In this document: positions 24,005-34,740 of the stretch, piece by piece
Numbering within the stretch: the first letter of the stretch is position 1
How the letters are laid out: each line of letters starts with the position of its first letter
Assembly: GCA_949825025.1 (NCBI GenBank)
Contig: OX463788.1
Location: 27,165,036-27,229,035, forward strand
DNA from: Siphlonurus alternatus
Lineage: Eukaryota > Arthropoda > Insecta > Ephemeroptera > Siphlonuridae
Reading direction: 5' to 3'
Length of the DNA stretch: 64,000 nt
The notes under the pieces: model-generated
Seen by the model: the letters and a program-made list of their open reading frames with translations, nothing else
What the model was told of the DNA's origin: nothing
Databases searched by the model: none
Translations under genes and position numbers: made by a program

Positions 24005-24964
24005 GCAAAATGGAACGGAGAAGATCTTAAATTTTTGGTAGACACAGCAGCACAAGTATCAGTGATTTGGCACCATAGTGGGACAAGAGATCTACGACCG
24101 AGCAAGTTTAATACAGTCGGCCTGGGCAATAATGTAGTTAGATCTTATGGCTACATTAACAAGAAATTACGTATTAACGGTAGAAAGTATAGGATGGAAA
24201 TGCATGTGGTCGAACACCACAATAGCCAATACGAGGGCTTGTTAGGACTTGATTTTTTGCGGAAGTATCAGGGCGTTATAGACGTAGCAAATCAGGAGAT
24301 GATGCTCTGCGGCGGCAGGGTGTCGCTAGCCTCCTGTACAGCAGATTCACATAAACATGTTGATGCCTTGGGAATCGCAACCCCAGACGGGCTCTTGCCA
24401 ACATATAGTGAGCTGGTGCTGCCTGACCCTGTTACTATTCCTCCAGAGGCTGCGAAAATGATTTTTCTACAGGTACCTAGAAAGCAATTAAGTGCAAAAA
24501 GAGATGCTGTATATGTTGTTGATCCGCTAGAAATAAATCAAGAGCTCGATGAGAAGAAAATACTGTCCCATTATTCGAATCTTAGGCAGAACAATTGGCC
24601 TAATATTCTCCCATATGTAGTGTCTTGTTACAATACCAAGCCACACTCGAGCACTGGCAGATCTCCTCATGAAGTTGTTTTTGGTGTTCCTATGAGATCC
24701 CCTTTCAGTACAGTAGATCAAGAAATTGAGAGGATAGAGGATGTTGATGTAACCAGTTTAGGCGAAAAATTACGAGCTACGTGGGAAGAAGTATATGAAG
24801 GAAATTTAGCAGCTTTTGCGAGGCAAAAGAAAAGTCATGACAAGAGGGCAAAAGAAGTGGTTTTCAAAGTCGGAGACAAGGTCCTGTTATCGGACATTGT
24901 GGTGAAACCTGGGCATACTAGGAAACTGCAGGCACAAAATCGTTTCTTTAATTCACCATCATAA
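24005..24964 (+). pseudogene. Ty3-type retrotransposon fragment: protease fused to integrase C-terminus
   Basis: The open frame begins with an aspartic protease: active-site LVDTAAQVSVI (DTA in place of DTG) and the LLGLDFLRKY flap/helix motif about 60 residues on. After a linker (VPRKQLSAKRDAVYVVDP) it passes, still in frame, into HYSNLRQNNWPNILPYVVSC and KPHSSTGRSPHEVVFG of the integrase C-terminal region. Reverse transcriptase, RNase H and the integrase catalytic core are absent, so an internal deletion has fused the two ends. No LTRs are recognised. Confidence 0.85.
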
Positions 24965-25344
24965 GTTCACAACAGGGCTAATCCTCGATTCTTTTATTCA
25001 TTTCTATGCTATTCAATAGATGATTGGCCCTGGGTTAATTCATATAACAAACAATTTCTCGGGAAATTACAATTATGCGCAACAATAGATTGAAATTTTG
25101 ACGCGAAAAAAAAATCAACAAATTCTGACGGACCAATCAGAAGCCACGAATTTCAGATCCCTAAAAACTAATGTTCTGACGTAGTGAACGTGTCCAACGC
25201 GTACGTCTCGAAAATCAATCTTTTCAGCAAAATATAATAAACCCTATATAGTAGAACAGCTTTATCTAAGAATGTTCACTTTTTTGAGCTTTGGAAAATT
25301 TATTGGAAAATTCGATCGATTTTTCCATAACGTGACACCATCGC

Positions 25345-25960
25345 TTGATTACGTGTATTTTTTTTCCAATACGTACATTTGGACCTTTTATGGGAAATTC
25401 ACGTTTTTCACATATACGATATATATTTCAATACGTATGAACATACGTATATGATTTTAAAAATAAATATTTCACCGGAATCTGCAGTTCTTGGCCGTTT
25501 ATAATATTGAAAATTTTATTGGAAGCTAGATGGTTTCTTTAATTATTTCAATAATTGAAATAAAGAAACCATCTAATTCAATATATAGTTTAAATTTAGT
25601 ATGACACCAAATCAGCCAATTGCATGGGGTAATTAAGATACGTAATTAACTAGGCAAACTCCATGGCACAGTTTGTTGATATTAACTGCATGTTGCAATA
25701 ATTTAAACAATCTGAAGCTTGCTTGGTTACGTATCTTACACCCCATGCAATTGGCTGATTTGGTATCATACTAAATTTACTATATTGAAATAAAGAAACC
25801 GTCTTCCAATGCAATTTTCAATGTTAAATAGCCAAGAATTGCAGATATGCCGGTGATATATTTATTTTTAAAATTATACGTATGTAATGCATTGAAATCT
25901 GTATGTGAAAATCGTGAATTTCCCATTTAAGATCCAATGTATTGGAAAAAAAAAAAATAC
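25345..25960. repeat. Foldback element with nested hairpin
   Basis: Outer arms pair CCAATACGT..TGGGAAATTCACG...TTTTAAAAATAAATAT..CACCGG with the right half. The inner arms carry AGATGGTTTCTTTAATTATT (25529 onward) and its complement, and ACACCAAATCAGCCAATTGC with its complement. Non-coding. Confidence 0.8.
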
Positions 25961-26231
25961 ACACAACAACAACCAACAATATCCTGGGTGAAAAGAGTTT
26001 GTTTACGTTTTGCTAAAACATAGTTTTGCAAGTGGTCTATTGTCATAGACGTACCGGTATTAAAAAATACTGGCACACATTATATATATACAATCTTATT
26101 CTTTGTAAGGACATGTTAATTTTATATTTTTAGAGCAAAAATTCAATTTTTGGCGATTTTTTTATAACGCAATTAAGGTCGGGTTAAATCAACGGTTTTT
26201 CCGAGTACCTCAGGTTTAAAAATTCACAGAA

Positions 26232-26630
26232 AATTAAGGAATTAAGGTATAAGAGATAATATATGGATCAGCTGGCCCAATGCTAAAAAAATCCCATTCA
26301 TGAAAATTATGAAAAAAATTTATAATGTTCTCCTTAACATACCTTATCAGTATTATAGGTAAAATATCAGGTATACAAAAACGAGCTAGTTTTTGAGTTA
26401 TTAATTTTTAAAGTTGACTAATTTAACATGGAAGTTCCGTTTCTCCATGTTAAATTAGTCAACTTTAAAAATTAATAACCATAAAACTAGCTCGTTTTTG
26501 TATACCTGCCTGATATTTTACCTACTGATAGGGGATGTAGAGGAGAACATTTTAAATTTTTTTCATAATTATTATGAATGGGATTTTTTTAGCATTGGGC
26601 CAGCTGATCCATATTATCTCTACCTTAAGT
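26232..26630. repeat. 400-bp foldback element
   Basis: Arms with GATCAGCTGGCCCAATGCTA and CAAAAACGAGCTAGTTTT pair across a short centre near 26430. The match is strong through most of each arm. Confidence 0.85.
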
Positions 26631-27191
26631 TATATATAACTATATATAGTCATGTGCAGCTGCATATCGGCCTATACAGCGGACATATATATATAGTTAT
26701 AACAACAAAACTTTTAAAATAAAGCGGCCAAATTGTCGTCCTTAATGCAATGATGTAAGTTTAATTTTCATAAATTAATTAGTTAATTTTTAATTAATTA
26801 AAAACTAAGAAATCTCTAGCTATCTCCTCCTTGGAAAAACATTTTTCCGGAAAATGAAGTATGCCATCCGAAGGGTACTAATATATATATTAGGCAACTT
26901 TTGTAGGAAACACATTTTTTATTGAAGCCTTGGTTTATATATGCATATTTAATTAATTTTGTTCCCTCATTGCGGAGACCTGATGAAGCTATTATATTTT
27001 AAACCTCCGCTATAATATATATATAGTCCAGTATAGTATGTACAGTAAAACAAATCTAAGGTTACGCCTGACATGGCTAGACTATACGTCTAGACCGACT
27101 GGTGCCCCCTATCTTAGCCATGTTATGACTTCCAAGATGGCCGCCGCGCGTAATCGAATCCACACGTAAACTAAGATCTGTTATACTCAGC

Positions 27192-28466
27192 GCCTGCGTC
27201 GATCTCTTCTTGCCTAGTAGTCTTGAGTCAGGCCTGTGTTAATTCGTGGACGGTCAAAATAGTTCAAAATATGTACACTTAATTCAGAGCAAACTTGAGT
27301 AGAAGGCCACAACACGACCGCGCCCACTTTTCAATAGCCGTCCTACTGAGCAGCAGGTTTGCGTGTAATCAAATGGGAGAGGGCTTAACTTTGGTCGCGG
27401 TTTACGACAATTACGCTGTATGCTAGAGTTTTCAAAATGAAACAAGTTTAACTCTAATATAGTTTAATCTTACTGGACAACCTTTTTTTTCACGCAAAAA
27501 CAATATTAATACACTTAAATTAAACTTTTATGAACCCGACTTCTGCTACTTCTGTTACATCTGCGCATGCGCCGGCATGCGCGAAGTAATAAAAGTCAAT
27601 TTACTGGCGATGACGTCATATGAACATTGAAAGCCTTTCTTCATAGCGAGTGACTTTCACTTTCCTTAATTGCATTTTCTATACTTTGTATGTATCAAGT
27701 AAAGTTATTTACTACATCGAAAATAATGTATGAAAGTTGATTCAAGTACTTTTATATTTTCAATATTTCGTGACGTCATGATACATTACTAAAGCTTGGA
27801 AGATAGAACCAAGTTCCCGCCCTAACTTTACCGTCTTATATCTCAAGAAGTATGATATTTATGAACTAAATAAAATAATTAGCAAACGGGAGACTACATT
27901 GAAGTATTATTGCACTACAAGACACCTTCATTAATATCAAGTAAATATTTAAAAAAAAATATTTCCTCCCGATTACATTGCATGTTATTTTTTAAATTCC
28001 GGACGGCTAATGTCTCGACAGATGACGATCGCGCCGGCTGGGTTTTGGCCTCCTACTCAAGTACGCTCTGCTTAATTAAACGGAGAGCGCTGCAGTACTA
28101 ATCAATAAAGTAGAGGTGCCATTTACACAAAATATTCCTAAAATTGTGAACTCACATTTAAAGACCATAATAATTTTTATTTGCACAAGTATATTACGTG
28201 TAAAAAATACAATATTATTTGCAGTTTTATTAAAAAAATTAAAATACAATTTAAACAATATCATAAAATATTTTAGTTCTCATTTTTATGTTGGCACCAA
28301 CGTTAATTTCAAAATTCGCCGCGCAAAATTGTAAAAAGACGATCGCAACTGATAGTATGGTGGCGCTCTGAGAGCATTTGCGTCAATAATTGGAACTACG
28401 CTGCAAGATATCCCACGGTCCCACCAAATCGCTTAGTGCAAGGCAAGAATCTATCGACGCAGGCGC
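27192..28466. repeat. Possible TIR pair GCGCCTGCGTCGAT..CTTGCCT
   Basis: CAGCGCCTGCGTCGATCTCT at the left and its near complement AGGCAAGAATCTATCGACGC at the right are ~25-bp inverted repeats 1.2 kb apart. The interior is unrecognised and no target duplication is seen. Confidence 0.4.
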
Positions 28467-28488
28467 TGGTTAAACTGTACGTAGTATC

Positions 28489-28917
28489 CAGTGATGTTAG
28501 TCCGCGCATATTCGCGGCGAATATGCGCGCATATTCGCATATTCGCGCATATTCGCGGGCAATCTGCGGCCGCATATGCGCGCATATTATTGAAAATTGA
28601 CTTTCCCGCCACAAAAATAGCAATTTAAAACTGGTTAAAACTACAGTAAATGCTACAGAGAGTCTTTTCTTATTTTTCTTGGTATAATCCCTTGCTTAAT
28701 TAGTGTTTGGATTAAATTAGAGTTAATTAATCATGGAATTAAAGCAATCGGCCTTTCAGGCTGCCGAGGTGCTCACGTGATTTTAATTGCGCGCGGCCGC
28801 CATCTTGAAAGTATCTTTCGCGCATTTGCGCGCATTTGCGCGCATTTGCGCGCATATTCGCGCATATTCGCATGCGCATATTCGCGGACCAATCTTCGCG
28901 CGAATTTCACATCACTG
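28489..28917. mobile_element. hAT MITE with perfect 8-bp target duplication
   Basis: Termini CAGTGATG / CATCACTG flanked by GTAGTATC on both sides (28481-28488, 28918-28925). The ends and 8-bp duplication identify the hAT superfamily. The interior near both ends is filled with CGCATATTCG and CGCGCATTTG words. Non-coding. Confidence 0.92.
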
Positions 28918-28925
28918 GTAGTATC

Positions 28926-30440
28926 TGTCATTGCATGGTCCATAGCCCTCTGGTGGCAGAGGGCTTATGCATGGTCCCATGGTCGTCGCCGCCGCCGCCG
29001 CCGGTTTGTAAGTTGTAAGGAGAAGGACATCACTACTAGCCGAGCAGAGCCGAATGAAAACCGAGCGCTTCCGACCATAACCCAGTTAAATGTGACGGCT
29101 TGTTAGTGCTGATTTCTGTTTATGTTTACGTGAGGCGAGAGAGGGGTTTCCCTATACAAATACATTGCGAAGGGGGTGCAGGAGGGAGGGAAAAGAGAAA
29201 GTTTAGGAAGGCCAGATTATACAGTGAGCATAGGCAAAATGCCGAAAAAAAATTATAAAAAATACTTTTAACAGTTTTTTGGCGGTGAGATTTTTTTTAT
29301 GAGTTCTATCGTGTACTGTACTGTTAAAGTATTATCGAAGTATTTAAACTTGAGTTATTTTATTAAGTTAAGTAAAAAAATTATTGTACACTTTGTTTAT
29401 ATGCTAGTCCGTGCATTCTGGCCCTCCTCGCATGACGTCAGCGCAATCCCCTCTTCGTATCTAACTTCAAAAGATCAAACAGTTCAAACCGGCTTCAAAC
29501 GGTGTTCAAACTTAGGATTGTAGACGTACTAGACGTTGAGACGGTAGAAGGATAAGTCGTCAGCTCAGTGAGAGAGTGGATTATAGGGTATTAGTACCAG
29601 AGATTAGTACTACAGCTCATACAGCTGGAGTATCATAGTATACTTTTACGTAATCTCGATCGTGGACATCCTAGCTGCAGCGCAGCAGCTGGTTCTGGTT
29701 TCTTAGGTATGATAAATTAATTAAGTGTCTGCGGAAGTAGCAAGTATATGCATTGCATAGTAACAAACATAGGTGTGGTAGCACTGGTAGCCTGTGATGG
29801 CTTAATTTCCATTGTCCTGGTACGGTATGCATACAGCACTTCAGTACTGCATACGTACGTATGCAATATGCAACATTCATACACAGTTATGTAATCATTG
29901 CAAGCTCTTGAGCGTACGTGCCGTTTATCACGTCCATCGATAACCTTCTTCATCATATAATATGTATGCATACTGCGGTAACGTATTATATGCATACACA
30001 ATAAACCTTGAATTAATTTGTATGCATACTGTACCGGTACGTATTTTTTCATATAAAATGATTATCATACATAATATGCATACATTACAAGATAATTTAA
30101 GTTCATTGGCCTTCCATTTCTTGTAATTTTAATATGCATACAAATTTAAAGTTATTGATAGTTGATATATGGGTGTGTATGATATTATGAATTCTATATA
30201 TGCAAGTTTGATATTTAATTCTAGGTAAATGAGGTTAATGATTATTACTGACTCCCTTGAAGATAAGTTGCGTAACACATATGTACTGTATAGCCGCGCG
30301 GCCCTGGGTCGGCTAATCTAATTCATATACATAGACTAGACTCCTACAGTGTAGGCCAAAACATATTGCAAAGTACTGTATGCATATTCTATTATCTAAT
30401 GTTGGACTCATTTATTTAAAGGTCTGTCTCAGAAAGGATT
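28926..30440. other. Intergenic region left of HIGD1; CpG-rich start
   Basis: Contains a GCCGCC run near 28987-29005, which could be a promoter-proximal region for HIGD1. The rest is AT-rich with no supported gene. Confidence 0.35.
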
Positions 30441-30448
30441 GTTGAATC

Positions 30449-30460
30449 ATGCCAAATGAG
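30449..30460 (+). CDS. Possible HIGD1 5' mini-exon (MPNE)
   Basis: ATGCCAAATGAG is followed directly by a donor-like GTAGGA. Spliced to the acceptor at 32311 it reads in frame through IPRS into the exon-1 methionine, giving a 109-residue protein. No independent support is visible, so this is a suggestion only. Confidence 0.25.
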
Positions 30461-30841
30461 GTAGGAACATTTTTAATTTACTTGAGATACAGCAAAATAA
30501 TAATAATACAGTACAGTATAAACTAAGCTTGTATGTAATGTATTGGTATGATACATAATTTGTAATTTGTATGTGCAGATTGATCAAATCAAATTTGTAA
30601 ATTAATACAATGTTTTATATTACTTATACTGAATGCCCATGATATGTATGCCTATTTTATTCAGTGGCAGCTTGTGGGGTCTTAATAAGTATTGTTTTTA
30701 TAGTGTTGTAGATGAAAATTTGAACGTTAAATTAATTTTGACTGATGTGGATGTGTACAGTATTGAATACCGGTATCTTGTTTGTTTGTTTTTGTTATTT
30801 TGTTTTCTGTTTGTTTTATGTGGTTAAGGGCTAAAGCACGT

Positions 30842-31176
30842 AGTTAAGGATTGACCTCAGTTGATTAAGATCTTGGAATCGGCCCCCTTGAATTGAACTA
30901 GACTTGCAGGGAACTTTGAACTCTCCATCAATAGATGGCATGCAAATTTTGAAGTCCATCTGTCTGATCAGTTTTAGAAAAACTGAGGTAGAAGTTTAAC
31001 ATTGGCATTATAGACAGAAACCGGAATTGGAGCCAAAGTCAGGAAACCACCCCCTTGAATCTGCTCAAACTATAAGCAATTAGTTATAGAGTTGTAATTT
31101 TAAAATTTATTTCATTTGCTTCAATCTGACAGAAATTTTCTTTGACTCGCGTAGTAACTGAGGTCAATCGTTAACT
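30842..31176. mobile_element. Foldback MITE (ATTGACCTCAGTT termini)
   Basis: Left GTTAAGGATTGACCTCAGTT and right AACTGAGGTCAATCGTTAAC. The ~250-bp interior recurs at 32695-32950. Confidence 0.7.
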
Positions 31177-31405
31177 GCTTATACTGATGTACATGCTTTA
31201 ATGATGCATCTTATCCATGCTAAATACCATGTATTTAATATGTGTACCTTGTAGTTGGAATGAGATAAAATAAACAATTTGAATTTGTGATAGTACACTG
31301 CTGGAAGAGGACAAAATGTTGACCATGGAGCTATATACAGTATACAGTACTTTGAGAAGAGATGAGATCCATTAATTGGGAAATCTCCAGATCAGGCAGA
31401 TCACC

Positions 31406-32124
31406 TTAAAGGCCTTATGACTTATGAACCTTTTCACAGTATTAAGTACACGGTTAGCTTTACCTCAGTGTGATTCGGCTGCATAATATTTTTTGTTTCA
31501 GTAGCACAAATATCAGAGATAATAGCCGATGAAGAAGCACCTGTGACGTCACTCACGCTCATTCAGCGGCGACAATATAGGGAAATCCCTGCAAAAGATA
31601 GGTTCACTCCCGCTGTAACCACGGCCACAATGTTACTTCTGGAATTTTGAAACTTTACCAGGGCAGTCTTGATAGTATTTGTCAAATAGCCTGAAAGATT
31701 TTTTTTGATGACATTTATACAAACCAAGTTATTGCGGTAGCAAGATAAGCCAAAAATTTAACATCCTTTTCCTATACAACATTTTTGCTCCTCTTTCTAC
31801 CGCAATAACTTGGTTTGTATAAATGTCATCAAAAAAAATCTTTCAGGCTATTTGACAAATACTATCAAGACTGCCCTGGTAAAGTTTCAAAATTCCAGAA
31901 GTAAAATTGCGGCCGTGGTTGCAGCGAGAGTGAACCTATCTTTTGCAGGGATTTCCCTATATTGTTGCCTCTGAATGAGCGTGAGTGACGTCACAGGTGC
32001 TTCTTCATCGGCTATTATCTCTGATATTTGTGCTACTGAAACAAAAAAATTTATGCAGCCGAATCACACTGAAGCAAAGCTAACCGTGTACTTAATACTG
32101 TGAAAAGGTTCATAAGGCCTTTAA
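31406..32124. mobile_element. 719-bp TTAA-flanked foldback element
   Basis: TTAA at both ends (31406-31409, 32121-32124), then AGGCCTTATGA and its complement. Arms of ~330 bp (AGCACCTGTGACGTCACTCA, GATGACATTTATACAAACCA) are nearly perfect around a ~50-bp centre. TTAA suggests piggyBac-type mobilisation. It lies just upstream of HIGD1 exon 1. Confidence 0.85.
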
Positions 32125-32323
32125 GCTCTGCCATCCAGGAGCTGAAGCAAATCTATTACCTCATTTTTAATACAATTTATAGCTTCTTTTGTAATCGTGT
32201 GGTGTTGGCTCTGGTAGGCAGCAGATATGATTTCTCAACAGTCTTTATGTCCTCTTAGTTTGCTAATAGCCCTAATAGCCTTTTGATTAATTTTGATTTA
32301 AAATTTTTCAGATTCCAAGGAGC

Positions 32324-32429
32324 ATGGGGTCAACGGGTCAACTCTCTCCATTAGCACCAAATTTTGGAGAAGAATCCCAGGGTGATAAACTTGCGAGGAA
32401 GGCGAGGGAATCACCTTTCATGCCAATAG
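32324..32429 (+). CDS. HIGD1A: HIGD1 coding exon 1
   Basis: The acceptor TTTTTCAG ends at 32311, so the exon starts at 32312 with 12 bases before the ATG at 32324. The donor is ATAG|GTAAGA after 32429. It encodes the soluble N-terminal segment ending SPFMPI. The ATG is preceded in frame by ATT CCA AGG AGC, so translation could also enter from an upstream exon. Confidence 0.9.
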
Positions 32430-34664
32430 GTAAGAAAAAGAAAGTTGTTTTGTGCTTTAGATTTATATGAAGTATTTCCATTTATAATTTTAAGAAAATG
32501 TGTGTTATTGGGAAATAGTAATGTTCTACATACAGTACTTATCTTCTATTGTCAGAGTAAAGAAAAAAGGTGTTGAATCCAACTTTGCTGTGTCATATAT
32601 TTAAGTTCAACAAACTTGGAAGCTTGTCACATAAAAATCTTTATTTTTATACATTAGATCTAATTTTATGTACAGTATTATTACAATTTATGGATGAATC
32701 TCAGTTGATTGAGATCTCGCAATCATTGCGCCTGAATGCAACAAGACTTGCAGGGGACTTGGAACTCGTCTTTAATAGGTGGCATAAAAATTTTGAAGTG
32801 AATCTGTCTTATCAGTTCTGTGAAAACTGAGGTAGAAGTTTAACATTGGCGTTATGGACGGAAACCGGAAATGGAGCTGTTATGAGAAAACTGCCAGATT
32901 GAATTTGCTCAAGCCATAAGCAATTAAGTTTTAGAACATTCTCAATTTTAATATAATAATACCCATACAGCCTTGTCGCGTTGAATGCACCGGTTCTTGT
33001 TAGATCTCCGAAGTTAAGCAACGTCGAGCGTGGTTAGTACTTGGAGGGGTGACGCTGTAAAAAGTGACACTGCTGCCATCTACTGGCACGTGCTGTATGT
33101 ACGTACGGCGGCACAATTGATCACGGTGCTGCCATCTCTCGGAATATTTCCAAAGGAAGTGATCACCCCTGTAAGTTCAAATACTGCAGGCCACACAGAT
33201 CTGGTAGTCGAGCCCAGAAGAGTGCAGGAAAGGGTTCTGGGAGCCTGGTAAGCCCCAGCTCGGTCGCAAGATAACTCTTACACACAAGGTTAAATACCTG
33301 GCCACACCCGAAAGGGTAAAATGGCGTCAAGGATATTAACTTTTTATTAACTTTTTAATAATAATAATTAATTAATTTCATTCCATTCCGTCATAGAAAA
33401 TATTCTTTTACTCCAAAGTAGCTGAGATTCATCTTTAAGAAGAGTGATCAAATGTTTTAAATTAAAGTTCACTAAAAATACGATGTTTTCCTGTATCACC
33501 TATTTCTTCATTTAACATTGAGATTATTAGATAATCTCTCCTTATAAATTCAACACTGGTGACGCACCATTTCAAAAACATTTGTGTGTTTTATGCCACA
33601 AGCATTAACTGCTTTGAGTTATTAATAATTCTTGGTCTCTTTGTTTTTGAAAATAGTTATGCCCCCCCCCCCCCCCCAAATATTAAATTAGGGAAGAAAA
33701 TTCAATACAGTATATTTTTCTGGAGAAACGAGTGGAAAAAATCTTATCAAAAACTCAATTCAGTTAAAGCATGTGACATAAAGCACAAGAAATATATTTT
33801 CGGGGGGTACTTCACCAATATAATTATGTATTGTAGTTATAACTACATTATTGAATGGAGTATTGTCCTCATTTTTTTTATTGCAGAAATGGATAGAGGG
33901 TGAAAAGTTATGCTACTCTGATTTTTTTCAGATTTTTTAGAGCCCGGGAAGTATTTTTAAAAAATTATTGAAAGTCCTATTTGTGACGTCACGCGGCGTC
34001 AAGTCCTATCTTTTTCTTAAGGAGCGGCGTCTTGTGACTTCACAAAAAGAACTTTCAATAATTTTTTAAAAATAGTTCCCGGGCTCTAAAAAATCTGAAA
34101 AAAATCAGGGTAGCACAACTTTGCACCCTCTATCGATTTCTGCAATAAAAAAAATTTGAGGTAAATACTCCATTAATGATTGGGGGTGTAGATGCCTGCT
34201 CTTTGGTATTTTGGGAGGGAAAAATCATTTAAATATTGTTCTCTTTCTTCCCGCTCCCAAAATACTAGAAGCTCATTGGCGCAGGCTACTGGGGTTTTTT
34301 GTCCAAGTTGCTCCAAAATCATATGGCTTTTGTGGGTGTTGGAGAGGAGGGGAATGAGGGGAGGGTTAAAAAAATATCATTGGCGCCTGGACTGTCTAGT
34401 GTCGCAGTCCGCCGTTAGGCACCACAAGCATGGTAAAATCAAGGCATTCATTCTATGATGTAGAATGCCTTGGTAAAATTTACGTGGGTGTGGTAAAAAT
34501 TGTGTAGTTTCAAATGTTAGAGCTGATAAACTTTTTTGCAGGAAATTGAAAAAGGATATAATAATTGTTATTAATATTTTCTTCAATTATATGTTTGTTC
34601 TCAAAATTTCTGGGAGGGCTGTAGCCCAGCAGCCCCATAGTACAAGCCACCCCTGGTGTGTTTG

Positions 34665-34740
<76 letters not shown>

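Noticed and set aside
24974..25035. Tiny element with CAGGGCTAATC / GATTGGCCCTG ends
   Set aside because: Only ~62 bp with imperfect ends and no target duplication. Too weak to list.
28777..29106. ORF with FARICAHLRAY repeats
   Set aside because: It crosses the end of the hAT MITE and reads through CGCATATTCG words; a composition artefact.
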